The notes under the pieces are model-generated. The model saw nothing but the letters and a program-made list of their open reading frames with translations, was not told where the DNA came from and made no database searches. From positions 1 through 32,116 of the forward strand of contig JAIEMQ010000039.1 in the NCBI GenBank assembly GCA_019752015.1: 32,116 nucleotides of DNA, read 5' to 3'. This DNA comes from Cyanobacteriota bacterium (lineage in GTDB: Bacteria > Acidobacteriota > Vicinamibacteria > Vicinamibacterales > UBA2999). The position numbers were made by a program, and so were the translations under genes. Below, one piece after another: positions 22,902 to 32,116 of the stretch (position 1 is its first letter; the number at the start of each line of letters is the position of its first letter).

Positions 22902-25361
22902 ATGCGCGCGATGTTGCGTATCGCCGACGCGGCATGGACTGACGTCCGGCAAGGCGTCCGCCGCATTGCCCGCACGCCGTTCCTGTCGCTGATTGTCATC
23001 TTCGCGCTGACGCCCGCGATTGCGGCCAACACCACCATCTTCAGCCTGCTGAAGATGACGGTCCTGCAGAAGCTGCCGACACCCAATCCGGAGGCGCTCG
23101 TCTCGATCGAAGGTGTCGACACGCGCACCAACAACTACAGCGGCATCTACCTGCCGACGCTCGATCGATTGAAGGAGCATCCCGGCGCCTTTACCGCGAT
23201 GGCCGCCTACCTGACCAGCTTGACGCGGATCGACGCCGGCGGCGTCAGCGTGAACATCGGCACCGAGGGCGTGTCGGGCGATTTCTTCGCGCTGCTCGAT
23301 GTCCAGCCGCAGTCGGGCCGCGTCATTGCTCCCGGTGACGATCCACTTGCGGCGATTTGCGTGCTCAGCGAACGTCTGTCGATGCGATTGTTCGGCTCGA
23401 CCGACGCGGCCGGCCGCACGATCACCGTCGACGGCCGGCCCATCGAAATCATCGGCGTGACCGAGCGGGGATTCACGGGCGTGCGGATGGACGGCGGCGA
23501 CGATCTGTTCGTGCCGGTCGCGTATCTGCGCTTCATGCAGAGCGGCAACGCCAAGGCGGTGCCGCGTGTGCAACAGATCGTCGGCCGGCTGAGGCCGGGA
23601 TCGAGCTTCGACGCGGCGCGCGCGGAGCTGCTCGGGCGCTGGCCGTCGCTGCGCGCCACGCTCAGCGCGGAACTGCCCGCGGCGCAGCGGCCGTTCATCG
23701 ACAACCAGGAGCTGAAGATCGAATCGTTCGCGCGCGGCTTCTCGAGCACGCGCAATCTCTACGGGCGATCACTGACGCTGGCGATGGCGCTGGCGATCGC
23801 GATGCTGCTGATCGGCTGCGTCAACCTGACGGCGCTGATGCTGGCGCGCGCGCTGACGCGGCAGCACGAGTTCGCGGTGCGCCGCGCGCTCGGCGTCAGC
23901 CGGCTGCGATTGTTCCAGCAGAGCGCGATCGACGGCCTGCTGTTGTCGCTGGCCGCGGCGCTGCTCGCGATTCCGCTGGCGTGGTGGGCGAGCGGCGTGC
24001 TCGTGTCGATGGTCAGCGTCGCGAAGGCGGTGCCGATTGGCAGCGCCGCCCCGGACTGGCAGGTGATTGCGCTGGCGACGCTCGCGTCGATGCTGGCCGG
24101 TGTGGCCATCAGCGTCCTGCCGTCGCGCCGCGCCATGTCGGCCGACATGGACGATGTGCTGCGCGGGCGCGGCACCGTGCATCGAGTGCGCGGCGCCTCG
24201 CGCGCGATCCTGATCGTGCAGGTCGCGCTGTCGATGATCCTGGTCGTCGGCGCGGGGCTGTTCGCCGCCACGCTGTCGAACCTGTACGGCAATGGGCTGC
24301 AGCACCGCGACGCCGACGTCGTCTGGACGCGGCTGTCGCGCGATCCGCTGCAGCGGGCCACCGAACTCCAGCAGCCATACTTCGCGGATCTCGCGCAACG
24401 GCTCGCCGCGATTCCTGGGGCCGACGCCGCCGCGTACTCGGTGTTGTATCCGGCGTATCTCAACTTCACCGCCACGATTCCGCGCGACACCGTCACGAAA
24501 CCGGGCGGCGCGACGGCGACCGCCGTCAACGATTCCGTGTCGCCGGGCTTCTTCGACATTTACGCCATCGCCACGCTGCGCGGCCGCGACTTCACGTGGT
24601 TCGACAACACCACCGCGCCGCCGGTCGCGATCGTGAACGAAACGCTGGCGCGGCAGCTCGATCCGTCCGGCGATGTCGTCGGCCAGCACGTGACGATCAC
24701 CGCGGCAGCATCCTCGACAGCGGTCGAGATCGTCGGCATCGTTGCCGACGCGAACGTCACGAATATCCGCGACGGCCGGACGCCGGCGATCTACCGGCCA
24801 TTGATGCAGGACATGCGAAGCGCGCAGTTTCCGCTTGCCCACGTCCGCGTCCGCGGCGACCTCGCGTCCGTGCAGCGCGGCTACGTCGACGTGGTCAACG
24901 CCGCAGGCCAGCACTCGGTGCTCGGACTCTTCACGATCGACACGTGGCTCGACAACGCGCTGGTCACGCAGCGATTGCTCGCCGGCATGACCAGTTTCGC
25001 CGCCGTCCTCGCGCTGCTGCTCTCGGCGCTGGGCCTGTTCGGTCTGCTGGCATATTCGGTGTCGTCGAGGATCCGCGAAATCGGCGTCCGCGTCAGCGTC
25101 GGCGCGGCGCAACAGGAAGTCGTGCGCATGATCGTCCGCGAGGGCCTGGTGGCCGCGGTGCCCGGCATCGCGATCGGCGTGCCGGTGGCCCTCGGCGCGG
25201 CGTGGGCGATGCGATCGCAGTTTTACGGGATCAGCGCGACCGATCCACGCATCGCCGCCGCCGCCGCTGCCGTATTTCTCATCACCGCGGCAGTCGCCTC
25301 GTGGCTGCCGGCGCGACGCGCCGCCCGGATCCAGCCGATCGACGCGCTGCGCGAAGAGTGA
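22902..25361 (+). CDS. ADOP-type orphan ABC permease (MacB/FtsX-like, duplicated)
   Basis: An 819-residue membrane protein with the duplicated MacB-periplasmic plus FtsX-permease layout of the acidobacterial duplicated orphan permeases. The first unit has a membrane helix with IAANTTIFSLLKMTVLQKLP (canonical family form GANTAIFS), a periplasmic core (about 60-280) and three helices starting at LTLAMALAIAMLLIGCVNL. The second unit repeats this, with a core at about 440-680 and the last helices from SFAAVLALLLSALGLFGLLA, ending in RRAARIQPIDALREE. No ATPase is encoded nearby, as is usual in this family. Substrate and mechanism are unknown. ATG 22902 follows GGGGGA by seven bases. It is the strongest taxonomic marker in the window. 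Confidence 0.92.
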   Translation: MRAMLRIADAAWTDVRQGVRRIARTPFLSLIVIFALTPAIAANTTIFSLLKMTVLQKLPTPNPEALVSIEGVDTRTNNYSGIYLPTLDRLKEHPGAFTAMAAYLTSLTRIDAGGVSVNIGTEGVSGDFFALLDVQPQSGRVIAPGDDPLAAICVLSERLSMRLFGSTDAAGRTITVDGRPIEIIGVTERGFTGVRMDGGDDLFVPVAYLRFMQSGNAKAVPRVQQIVGRLRPGSSFDAARAELLGRWPSLRATLSAELPAAQRPFIDNQELKIESFARGFSSTRNLYGRSLTLAMALAIAMLLIGCVNLTALMLARALTRQHEFAVRRALGVSRLRLFQQSAIDGLLLSLAAALLAIPLAWWASGVLVSMVSVAKAVPIGSAAPDWQVIALATLASMLAGVAISVLPSRRAMSADMDDVLRGRGTVHRVRGASRAILIVQVALSMILVVGAGLFAATLSNLYGNGLQHRDADVVWTRLSRDPLQRATELQQPYFADLAQRLAAIPGADAAAYSVLYPAYLNFTATIPRDTVTKPGGATATAVNDSVSPGFFDIYAIATLRGRDFTWFDNTTAPPVAIVNETLARQLDPSGDVVGQHVTITAAASSTAVEIVGIVADANVTNIRDGRTPAIYRPLMQDMRSAQFPLAHVRVRGDLASVQRGYVDVVNAAGQHSVLGLFTIDTWLDNALVTQRLLAGMTSFAAVLALLLSALGLFGLLAYSVSSRIREIGVRVSVGAAQQEVVRMIVREGLVAAVPGIAIGVPVALGAAWAMRSQFYGISATDPRIAAAAAAVFLITAAVASWLPARRAARIQPIDALREE

Positions 25362-25390
25362 ACGCGCCCGGCACGGACGCCTGGTCCCAG

Positions 25391-27667
25391 CTACCTGGTC
25401 TTCGCGAGTTTGATCAACTGAGTCGTCGAACTGTCGTGTGACGCGCTGTCCCCCGACGCGAGATCCTTCACGATCGTCGAGGCCAGCTGCTTACCCAGCT
25501 CCACGCCCCACTGATCGAACGAATTGATGTTCCACACCGCGCCCATCGTGAACACGCGATGCTCGTACAGGGCGAGCAGCATGCCGAGCGTCCGCGGCCC
25601 CAGCTTGCGATACATGATCGTCGTCGACGGACGATTGCCTGGAAATACCTTGTGCGGCGCCAGTTCGTCGATCGCCTGCGTTGACAGGCCCTGCGCCTGC
25701 AATTCCGCGCGCGCTTCGTCTTCGGTCTTGCCGCGCATCAGCGCCTCGGTCTGCGCCAGGCAATTCGCCATCAGCAGGCGATGATGATCGCCGAGCGGAT
25801 CGTGCGACTCGATCCCGACCAGGAAATCCGTGGACACCAGGCGCGTGCCCTGATGCAGCAGCTGGAAGAACGCGTGCTGTCCGTTGGTGCCGGGCTCGCC
25901 CCACACGATCGGCGAGGTCTGCACGCCGACGAGGCGGCCTTGACGATCGACACGCTTGCCGTTGCTCTCCATTTCGAGCTGCTGCAAATAAGCCGGCAGG
26001 CGCTGCAGGTGCTGCTCGTACGGGAGCACCGCGTGCGAATCGGCGCCGAGCACGCTCGAGTACCACACGCCGAGCAGGCCGAGGATCATCGCCGCGTTCC
26101 CGTCGAGCGGAGCGGTGCGGAAGTGCTCGTCCATCTCGTGCGCGCCGTCGAGCAGCTGCTCGAAGCGCCCGTAGCCGGCGGCGATCGCAATCGGCAGGCC
26201 GATCGACGACCACAGCGAGTACCGCCCGCCGACCCAGTCCCAGAACACGAACATGTTCTCCGGCGCGATGCCGAACTGTCTTACTTCGGCTTCGTTCGTC
26301 GAGATGGCGACGAAGTGCTTCGCGATCGCCGATTCGTCCTTCGCGCGCGACAGGAACCACTCGCGCGCCGATCGCGCATTGGCCATCGTCTCCTGTGTCG
26401 TGAAGGTCTTCGACGCCACCGTGAACAACGTCGTTGCCGGGTGGAGCGTTCGCAGCGTATCGGCAAGATGGGCGCCGTCCACGTTCGACACGAAATGCGT
26501 GCGAGGACCGTCGTGCGTGTATGGGGCCAGCGCGCCGGTGACCATCGCCGGACCCAGATCCGATCCGCCGATCCCGATGTTGACGACGTCGGTGATGCGC
26601 AGGCCGGTGTAACCGAGCCACTTGCCGTTGCGGACTGATTCAGAGAACGACCGCAGGTGTTCGAGCGCGGCATTGACCTCGGGCATCACGTCGCGGCCGT
26701 TGACGTGCATCGGCCGGCCGGATCGATTGCGGAGCGCGACGTGCAGTACCGCGCGATGTTCGGTGCTGTTGATCGCCTCGCCGGCAAACATGCGATCGCG
26801 CAGCGCCTCGACACCGGTCTGGCGCGCCAGATCGAACAACGCCGCCATCGACTCTTCAGTGATCAGGTTTTTCGAGTAGTCGATGAAGAGGTGTTCGCCG
26901 ACCTTGAGAAAAAAGCGATTGGCGCGCGCGGGATCGTTCTCGAACATTTCCCGGAGATGCTGGCGCGGCGCGAGCGGCGCCAGCGATTTCAATGGCGAGG
27001 CCTCGCCGGCCGGACTCTCGGGCTGCTCCCACACGCGGAAGCCGCCTTCGAACGCCTTGTCGTTGTGGCCGCGGCGGACACCTTCGGGGAGCGTCTCGAA
27101 GAGCCGCGCGTTGCCCCCGCCGATGACGACGTATTCCGCCGCCATTGCCGCTCGCAGCAATTGCGCGCCCTCGATCACGGCTTTCTTCCATGCCGCTTCG
27201 CCAAGCGCGGCAAGGCCGCGTTGCCCCAGCACGTCTTCGAGCGTCTTGCCTTGATACGGAAAGTGCGCGAGCTCGAGCGCAACGACACGGCCGTCATCGA
27301 CGAGCGCGGTGCCAAGCCCGGATCCGAGGCCGATGAACAGCATGCGGCCGCCTTCATCGCTGCCGAGCGCCTGCATGGCCGCGTCGTTGATGATCCGGAC
27401 CGGCTTGCCGAGAGCGGCAGACCAGTCGAAGCTGACCCAGCCGGTTCCCAGGTTCCACGGCTCTTCCATGACCCTGCCGCGAAGGACGGGGCTGGGAATG
27501 CCGAGCGTAATGACGTCGTACTTCCAGTCGCGGGTGTTTGCCTTAATGCCGTCAACGACCTGCTGTGGAGTGAATCCGTCGCCCGAATCGAACTTCCGCG
27601 TTTCGGGACTGCCCGTATGCATCAACTTGACGTGGGTTCCCCCGACATCAACCACCAATACCCGCAT
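25391..27667 (-). CDS. pgi: Fused glucokinase-like (ROK/PPGK) and glucose-6-phosphate isomerase
   Basis: A 758-residue two-domain enzyme. Residues 1 to about 220 form an ROK/polyphosphate-glucokinase-like sugar kinase: [11 protein letters not shown] (5-15) is the phosphate-binding loop, [11 protein letters not shown] carries the catalytic-type Asp95, and [16 protein letters not shown] (111-126) is the second phosphate motif. Residues about 225-758 form a complete phosphoglucose isomerase: [19 protein letters not shown] (363-372), [13 protein letters not shown], and catalytic residues Glu567 (ESNGK), His598 (GQHAFF) and Lys726 (ELGKQLA). Together they could turn glucose into fructose-6-phosphate on one chain. 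The phosphoryl donor (ATP or polyphosphate) cannot be read. The ATG at 27667 lacks a Shine-Dalgarno. It is divergent from transaldolase. Confidence 0.9.
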   Translation of the reverse strand: MRVLVVDVGGTHVKLMHTGSPETRKFDSGDGFTPQQVVDGIKANTRDWKYDVITLGIPSPVLRGRVMEEPWNLGTGWVSFDWSAALGKPVRIINDAAMQALGSDEGGRMLFIGLGSGLGTALVDDGRVVALELAHFPYQGKTLEDVLGQRGLAALGEAAWKKAVIEGAQLLRAAMAAEYVVIGGGNARLFETLPEGVRRGHNDKAFEGGFRVWEQPESPAGEASPLKSLAPLAPRQHLREMFENDPARANRFFLKVGEHLFIDYSKNLITEESMAALFDLARQTGVEALRDRMFAGEAINSTEHRAVLHVALRNRSGRPMHVNGRDVMPEVNAALEHLRSFSESVRNGKWLGYTGLRITDVVNIGIGGSDLGPAMVTGALAPYTHDGPRTHFVSNVDGAHLADTLRTLHPATTLFTVASKTFTTQETMANARSAREWFLSRAKDESAIAKHFVAISTNEAEVRQFGIAPENMFVFWDWVGGRYSLWSSIGLPIAIAAGYGRFEQLLDGAHEMDEHFRTAPLDGNAAMILGLLGVWYSSVLGADSHAVLPYEQHLQRLPAYLQQLEMESNGKRVDRQGRLVGVQTSPIVWGEPGTNGQHAFFQLLHQGTRLVSTDFLVGIESHDPLGDHHRLLMANCLAQTEALMRGKTEDEARAELQAQGLSTQAIDELAPHKVFPGNRPSTTIMYRKLGPRTLGMLLALYEHRVFTMGAVWNINSFDQWGVELGKQLASTIVKDLASGDSASHDSSTTQLIKLAKTR

Positions 27668-27671
27668 GTGA

Positions 27672-27738
27672 AATAACGAATAACAAATAACGAAGAATAA
27701 AGGGGAACTTTGTTGTTTGTTCTTTGATATTCGTTATT
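27672..27738. repeat. 67-bp imperfect palindrome between fusion kinase/isomerase and transaldolase
   Basis: Two 31-base arms (27672-27702 and 27708-27738) are reverse complements at 26 of 31 positions around a 5-base centre GGGAA. The outer 11 bases (AATAACGAATA / TATTCGTTATT) match perfectly. The element is strikingly AT-rich compared with the flanking genes and fills nearly all of the 80-bp divergent gap, so it overlaps both promoters. It could be an operator for a dimeric regulator, a cruciform-forming site, or a small non-autonomous mobile repeat. Confidence 0.75.
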
Positions 27739-27747
27739 CTGTATTGC

Positions 27748-28710
27748 ATGAGTCTTCTTGAGTCGCTGAAGAAATTCACGACCGTTGTCGCGGACACTGG
27801 TGACATCGAGTCGATGCGGCAGTTCAAGCCGCAGGATGCGACGACCAACCCGTCATTGCTGTTCAAGGCGGCGCAGCAGCCCGAGTACCGGGCGCTGGTC
27901 GAAGCGTCGCTCGCCGACGCCGATCGATCGGGCGCGGCAGAGTCGAAGCGCGCCGAAGCGTTCATGGATCGTCTCGCCGTGAACTTCGGCCGGGAGATCC
28001 TGAAGATTGTTCCCGGCCGCGTCTCCACGGAAGTCGATGCGCGACTGAGCTTCGATCGGGACGCCACGGTGGCGAAGGCGCGCGAGCTGATTGGCCTGTA
28101 CGAGAAGGCCGGCATTTCACGTGAGCGCATCCTGATCAAGGTCGGCACCACGTGGGAAGGCATTCGTGCCGCCGGCGCGCTCGAACAAGAGGGCATCCAC
28201 TGCAACATGACGCTGCTCTTCAGCTTCGCGCAGGCGGTGGCCTGCGCCGAGGCCGGCGTCACGCTGATCTCTCCGTTCGTCGGCCGCATCTACGACTATT
28301 ACAAGAAAGAACGCGGCGGCGACATTCCGGCCGCGGACGATCCGGGTGTGCAGTCGGTGACGCGCATCTACAACTACTACAAGAAATTCGGCTACAAGAC
28401 GCAGGTGATGGGCGCGAGCTTCCGCAAGGTGGAGCAGATCATCGACCTGGCCGGCTGCGATCTCCTCACCATCAGCACCGACCTCCTCGACGCGCTGCAC
28501 AAGGCGCCCGGGGAGATCACGCCGAAGCTGACGCTCGAGCACGCGAAGGCGTCGGCGGAAGAAAAAATCTCGCTCGACGAGAAGACCTACCGGTGGATGC
28601 ACAACGAGGATCCGATGGCGGTGGAGAAACTGTCGGACGGCATTCGACGCTTCAACGTCGATGCACGCAAGCTCGAGAAGTGGGCCACCACCGCAGTCGC
28701 GACTGCGTGA
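27748..28710 (+). CDS. tal: Transaldolase (TalB-type)
   Basis: A 320-residue enzyme of the long TalB class. Asp17 lies in [10 protein letters not shown], Lys131 in [12 protein letters not shown] is the Schiff-base lysine, and [19 protein letters not shown] plus [13 protein letters not shown] follow in the usual order. It transfers dihydroxyacetone units between sedoheptulose-7-phosphate and glyceraldehyde-3-phosphate in the pentose phosphate pathway, in the cytoplasm. The ATG at 27748 is fixed by the family N-terminus [15 protein letters not shown]; no Shine-Dalgarno precedes it. A TATTCT box about nine bases upstream would suit a leaderless transcript. It is divergent from the glucokinase/isomerase fusion, so carbon entry and pentose phosphate genes share one control region. 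Confidence 0.95.
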   Translation: MSLLESLKKFTTVVADTGDIESMRQFKPQDATTNPSLLFKAAQQPEYRALVEASLADADRSGAAESKRAEAFMDRLAVNFGREILKIVPGRVSTEVDARLSFDRDATVAKARELIGLYEKAGISRERILIKVGTTWEGIRAAGALEQEGIHCNMTLLFSFAQAVACAEAGVTLISPFVGRIYDYYKKERGGDIPAADDPGVQSVTRIYNYYKKFGYKTQVMGASFRKVEQIIDLAGCDLLTISTDLLDALHKAPGEITPKLTLEHAKASAEEKISLDEKTYRWMHNEDPMAVEKLSDGIRRFNVDARKLEKWATTAVATA

Positions 28711-29210
28711 TTCTGGATCTACCTTCGGACTCGCCGCTGCGCGGACTCGCCGGCCGGCCGACGCTCGTGGTGCTGTTGCGATCGTTCGGCTGCACGTTCT
28801 GCCGCGAAGCGATCGCCGACGTGGCGGCCGTCAAGCACGACATCCACGACGCCGGCGCGAACATCGCGTTCGTACACGGCGCCTCGTCGATCGAAGCCGC
28901 GCCGTGGTTCACGAAGTACGGGCTCGACGACGTGATGACCGTCAGCGATCCCGGGCTGGATCACTACAAGGCGTTCGGTCTCGGCCAGGCCAGCACAGCC
29001 GCATTGCTGGCGCCGACGGTGTGGGCGCGCGGCGCGGTGTGCGCACTGTCGCACGGCTTCGGCAGGCAATCTTCGGAAATGCTGCGTCAGCTGCCCGGCG
29101 TATTTCTCGTGCAGGGCGATCACATCCTGGCTGAGTACCGTCACCGGACCAACGCCGATCGTCCCGACTACGTCGCGCTCGTGCGCTCCGCCGGCGTCAC
29201 GTCAAGATAG
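28707..29210 (+). CDS. Peroxiredoxin-like protein (AhpC-TSA_2 type)
   Basis: A 167-residue thioredoxin-fold protein. [14 protein letters not shown] places a CxxC pair at Cys29 and Cys32 after the first strand, followed by [30 protein letters not shown] and [16 protein letters not shown], the order expected for the AhpC/TSA-like antioxidant family. It may reduce peroxides or act as a thiol oxidoreductase in the cytoplasm; no signal peptide is present. The start is GTG at 28707, which overlaps the transaldolase stop as GTGA, so the two are translationally coupled. The coupling suggests a link between pentose phosphate flux (NADPH supply) and oxidative stress, which is inference. Confidence 0.85.
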   Translation: MILDLPSDSPLRGLAGRPTLVVLLRSFGCTFCREAIADVAAVKHDIHDAGANIAFVHGASSIEAAPWFTKYGLDDVMTVSDPGLDHYKAFGLGQASTAALLAPTVWARGAVCALSHGFGRQSSEMLRQLPGVFLVQGDHILAEYRHRTNADRPDYVALVRSAGVTSR

Positions 29211-29242
29211 ATCCGCGTTTGCGTTCCCCCACTGGAGGCTCC

Positions 29243-31435
29243 ATGTCCGTTCGTCAGATCGCGATGGCCCTGATGCTTGCGTGTGCATCGACCAGCGCAT
29301 TTGCACAAACCGGTAGTCAGCAACCGCCACCCAAACCCGAAGAACAGCCCGTCTACGAAGAGCAGGTCGTCGTCACCGCGTCGAAGGTCGAGCAGCAGCT
29401 CGTCAATGCGCCGGCGACGGTCTCGGTCGTGACCGCCGACGTGATCGCGTCAACCCCGGCGACCAACTACGCGGAGTTGTTCCGATCGGTGCCGGGCGTC
29501 AACCTGTCGCAGACGTCGGCACGTGATTTCAACATCACGATGCGCGGCGCCGCATCGACGCTCGCCACGTCCACGCTGGCGCTGCTCGACGGCCGCAGCT
29601 TGTATCTCGACTTCTTCGGCTTCGTGGCGTGGGACCTGCTGCCGGTCAACCCGAACGAGCTGAAGCAGATCGAAGTGATCCGCGGGCCGGCGTCGGCGGT
29701 GTGGGGCGCCAACGCCATGAACGGCGTCGTCAACTTCATCTCGAAGACGCCGCGCGAGCTCGACGGCAACACGGCGACGCTGACCTTCGGGGCGTTTGGC
29801 CGTGACAGCGAGCGCGGCCAGCAGCTGGCAAAGGGCACGCTGTTCGGCGTCAACGCGACGCACGCGCGCGCGGTCAACGAGCGCTGGGCCTACAAGATTT
29901 CCGCCGGCGGCTACACCTCGGATCCGTTCGCGCGTCCGACCGGCGCGATTCCCAACGGCACCGGCACGCAGTACCCGAACTTCGCCAACACCGGCACGAC
30001 GCAGCCGAAGCTCGACGCCCGCGTCGATTACGACCAGGCCAGCTACAAGCTGGTGTTCGCCGGCGGCTACTCGGGCACCGACGGCATTTTCCACACCGGC
30101 ATCGGCCCCTTCGACGGCAACGGCGTCGGCGTCGGCTACGGCACCATGCGCTATTCGCGCGGCGGGCTGAAGTTCAACGTCTTCACCAACCAGTTGAACG
30201 GCGACGCGCGCGGCCTGCTGGCGATCGGCACCAACGGCCAGCCGATTCTCTTCCAGTTCAACACCAGGACCTACGACGTCGAGGCCGGCAACATCAACGC
30301 GATCGGCACCCGCAATGTCGTCAGCTACGGCGGCAATGTCCGGTTCAACACCTTCGATCTGTCGATCGCGCCGCGCGGCAACAGCCGCCGCGAGATCGGC
30401 GCCTACATCCAGGACGAGATTTTCCTCAATGACCGGATCCGCCTGAATCTCGGCGCGCGCTTCGACAAGTTCGGCAACATCGCCGACCCGGTGTTCTCGC
30501 CGCGCGCCACGCTGATCCTGAAGCCGCACGCCAACCACGCGCTGCGCGTGTCGTACAACAAGGCGTTCCGCTCGCCGTCGCTGATCAACAACTACCTCGA
30601 CACGACGATCATCAACCAGCTCGACCTCGCGCAGATCAACGCCGCCTTCGCGGGGTTGCCGGGACGCGCCTACGCATTCCCGGTGCGCGCCACCGGCAAC
30701 GAGACCCTGACCCAGGAATCGAACCAGTCGTACGAGATCGGCTATACCGGCATCATCAACAACCGCGCGACCCTGTCGGCAGCGGTCTACTGGACGAAGA
30801 GCTCGAACGAGATCTTCTTCACGCAGACCGGCCGCTACCGCGCGCTGTCGCCGCCGCCGGGATGGCTGCAAACCTTTTCACCCGGCGGCACGCCGATCCT
30901 GCCGCCGGCGTCGATCCTCGGCATCCTCGAAGTGCTCCCGCCCGCCTGTTCGTCGCCGGTCGCGGCCTGCACGAGCGGCGGCCTGCCGTCGGCATTCAGC
31001 TACCGGAATCTCGGCCGGGTGAAGAACCGGGGCTTCGAGCTCGGCATCGATGGGGCCGTCACCCGGGGACTCAACGCCTTCGCGAATTATTCGTATCAGG
31101 CCCAGCCCGTGCCGGACTTCGCGCTGTCGGAGATCAACCTGCCGCCGACGAATCGCTTCAACGCCGGCTTCAACTACAGCCAGGGCCACTTTCTTGGCAA
31201 CGCGTCGGTCAGCTTCGTGGACGATGCGTTCTTCCAGGACGTGCTCGACGCGCGCTTCGCCGGCCCGACGCAGGCCTACACGCAGGTCAACGGCGCCTTC
31301 GGCGTGAAGTGGCTGCGCGACAAGCTGACGACGACGATCAAGGTGATCAACCTGCTCGACGAGGACATCCAGTCGCACGTGTTCGGCGACATCCTCAAGC
31401 GGCAGGTGATCGGTGAACTGCGGGTGACGTTCTAA
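29243..31435 (+). CDS. TonB-dependent outer-membrane receptor
   Basis: A 730-residue protein. The signal peptide MSVRQIAMALMLACASTSAFA is expected to be cut before QTG. A likely TonB-box region (EEQVVVTASK) precedes the plug domain (about 40-165) with PATVSVVTADVI, FRSVPGVNL, ITMRGAAS, QIEVIRGPASAVWGANAMNG and VVNFISKTP. The remainder is a beta-barrel ending in the aromatic RVTF. Two cysteines in a short loop (CSSPVAAC) may form a surface disulfide. The ligand cannot be told; siderophores, cobalamin or glycans are all possible. ATG 29243 has GGAGG four bases upstream. It starts 32 bp after the peroxiredoxin-like gene and may be co-transcribed. Confidence 0.92.
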   Translation: MSVRQIAMALMLACASTSAFAQTGSQQPPPKPEEQPVYEEQVVVTASKVEQQLVNAPATVSVVTADVIASTPATNYAELFRSVPGVNLSQTSARDFNITMRGAASTLATSTLALLDGRSLYLDFFGFVAWDLLPVNPNELKQIEVIRGPASAVWGANAMNGVVNFISKTPRELDGNTATLTFGAFGRDSERGQQLAKGTLFGVNATHARAVNERWAYKISAGGYTSDPFARPTGAIPNGTGTQYPNFANTGTTQPKLDARVDYDQASYKLVFAGGYSGTDGIFHTGIGPFDGNGVGVGYGTMRYSRGGLKFNVFTNQLNGDARGLLAIGTNGQPILFQFNTRTYDVEAGNINAIGTRNVVSYGGNVRFNTFDLSIAPRGNSRREIGAYIQDEIFLNDRIRLNLGARFDKFGNIADPVFSPRATLILKPHANHALRVSYNKAFRSPSLINNYLDTTIINQLDLAQINAAFAGLPGRAYAFPVRATGNETLTQESNQSYEIGYTGIINNRATLSAAVYWTKSSNEIFFTQTGRYRALSPPPGWLQTFSPGGTPILPPASILGILEVLPPACSSPVAACTSGGLPSAFSYRNLGRVKNRGFELGIDGAVTRGLNAFANYSYQAQPVPDFALSEINLPPTNRFNAGFNYSQGHFLGNASVSFVDDAFFQDVLDARFAGPTQAYTQVNGAFGVKWLRDKLTTTIKVINLLDEDIQSHVFGDILKRQVIGELRVTF

Positions 31436-31438
31436 GCG

Positions 31439-32065
31439 CTACCGCGTCGCGTGCCAGTCGCACCAGAACCCGAACGGGGACGCGGTGGGCTGGGAGAAAT
31501 AATCTCCGCGATGCTTCTTCAACGTCTCGACGGCCGACTGGTAATCCGTCCAGTCGCCGTCGAGATCCTCTCCAAACGGTCCGGATGCGCCCACGTCAAA
31601 CCGCCACTTCAGCCGCTGCTCCAGCACGTCGCGTGAATCGGCCGGTGGACTGAATTTCCGCACCGCACGCTGCAACAGGCTCGGCGTGTAGAACGTCGAG
31701 GGGCCGAGCACGGTCAGCGTCGCCTGATCGACCAGCTTGAACCGGCGGTAGCCGAGCTTGTGCAGCGCTTCCAGGGTGCGCAGCGCCTCGGCGTCGGTGA
31801 GCCGCGTATCGCCGGCGCATTCGCTCTCGACGGAGATGAACCGCGGCACCGCGCCGCCGCCCTCGAGACTTTCGAGGCACAGCAGATCCGCGCCTTCGAC
31901 GTCGATCTTGCAATACTCCGGCACGCCGTGGGTGTCGAACACCTCGGGCAGCCGCACGGCCTTCACGTCGATGGTGTGCATGCCGAGATGCGTGCGCGTT
32001 GCGATGTCCGTAGACAGCGAGCTCCATTCGCCGTTGTCGCTAGAAAGAAACGGAACCGATGTCAC
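31439..32065 (-). CDS. FkbM family methyltransferase, 3' part, probably frameshifted
   Basis: A 208-residue reading frame with the second half of an FkbM-type methyltransferase: NGEWSSLSTDIATR, then KAVRLPEVFDTHGVPEYCKI and DVEGADLLCLESLEGG. The N-terminal SAM-binding half (motif I) is missing. The GTG at 32065 looks like a start only because the frame shifts there. In the next frame, 32066-32116 encodes RRLEELGLSVEVRPAA and then TGA, which reads like the FkbM segment just before this one. One missing base near 32063-32066 would join the two. It is therefore either a frameshifted gene, a sequencing error, or two overlapping genes (GTGA). It converges on the TonB receptor with three bases between stop codons. 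Methylation of a sugar in the same glycan is possible. Confidence 0.75.
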   Translation of the reverse strand: MTSVPFLSSDNGEWSSLSTDIATRTHLGMHTIDVKAVRLPEVFDTHGVPEYCKIDVEGADLLCLESLEGGGAVPRFISVESECAGDTRLTDAEALRTLEALHKLGYRRFKLVDQATLTVLGPSTFYTPSLLQRAVRKFSPPADSRDVLEQRLKWRFDVGASGPFGEDLDGDWTDYQSAVETLKKHRGDYFSQPTASPFGFWCDWHATR

Positions 32066-32116
32066 GCAGCAGGTCTCACCTCCACAGACAGACCGAGTTC
32101 TTCGAGGCGCCGAATG

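Noticed and set aside
23547-23563. ACGCCAAGGCGGTGCC resembling the dispersed repeat
   Set aside because: It is in-frame coding sequence of the ADOP permease with no further similarity to the repeat.
1-32116. CRISPR arrays, tRNA or rRNA genes, insertion sequences, phage or defence genes
   Set aside because: No regularly spaced repeats, cloverleaf-type sequences, transposase or nuclease-type proteins were recognised on either strand.

Overview
The window looks like a chromosomal piece of a high-G+C Acidobacteriota genome, probably Vicinamibacteria. The best marker is the 819-residue ADOP-type orphan ABC permease (22902-25361), a family strongly expanded in that phylum. A short dispersed repeat that I remember from Vicinamibacteria-type assemblies agrees with this. 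No rRNA, tRNA, CRISPR array, transposase or phage gene was seen.

The left two thirds (47-20420) is an exosortase/PEP-CTERM exopolysaccharide locus. Leftward units are: GT4 - flippase - methyltransferase (3613-47); GT2 - GT4 - acetyltransferase - stp1-type sugar transferase (9035-5035); amidotransferase - O-ligase/polymerase - GT4 (13748-9165); TPR lipoprotein - VanZ-like protein (17697-15016); one PEP-CTERM substrate (18583-17927); and exosortase - EpsI (20420-18847). Two rightward genes interrupt them: a secreted protein of unknown function (3731) and another GT4 (13931). Together they would assemble, modify, flip and polymerise an envelope glycan, while the exosortase processes proteins carrying a C-terminal VPEP sorting signal. 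The initiating phosphoglycosyltransferase, chain-length regulator, export porin and PrsK/PrsR regulators are not in the window.

The most interesting signal is regulatory. The exosortase and PEP-CTERM genes each have a near-consensus sigma-54 (-24/-12) promoter with exact spacing. Ten-base dyads of the form GAC-N4-GTC lie about 95-160 bp upstream, where an enhancer-binding regulator such as PrsR would bind. Similar but weaker arrangements precede the amidotransferase and GT2 operons.

The right third (20716-32116) holds a receiver/PAS/GGDEF/EAL c-di-GMP protein divergent from the exosortase, the ADOP permease, a glucokinase-like/glucose-6-phosphate isomerase fusion divergent from transaldolase across a 67-bp imperfect palindrome, a peroxiredoxin-like protein coupled to transaldolase, a TonB-dependent receptor, and the 3' part of an FkbM methyltransferase that appears frameshifted at the window edge.

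Three copies of a ~30-bp repeat sit at gene junctions (6289, 15391, 19501) and appear to supply ribosome-binding sites and terminal codons. There is no gene-free stretch longer than 300 bases; the longest gaps (20421-20715, 18584-18846, 17698-17926, 13749-13930) are regulatory and are described below.
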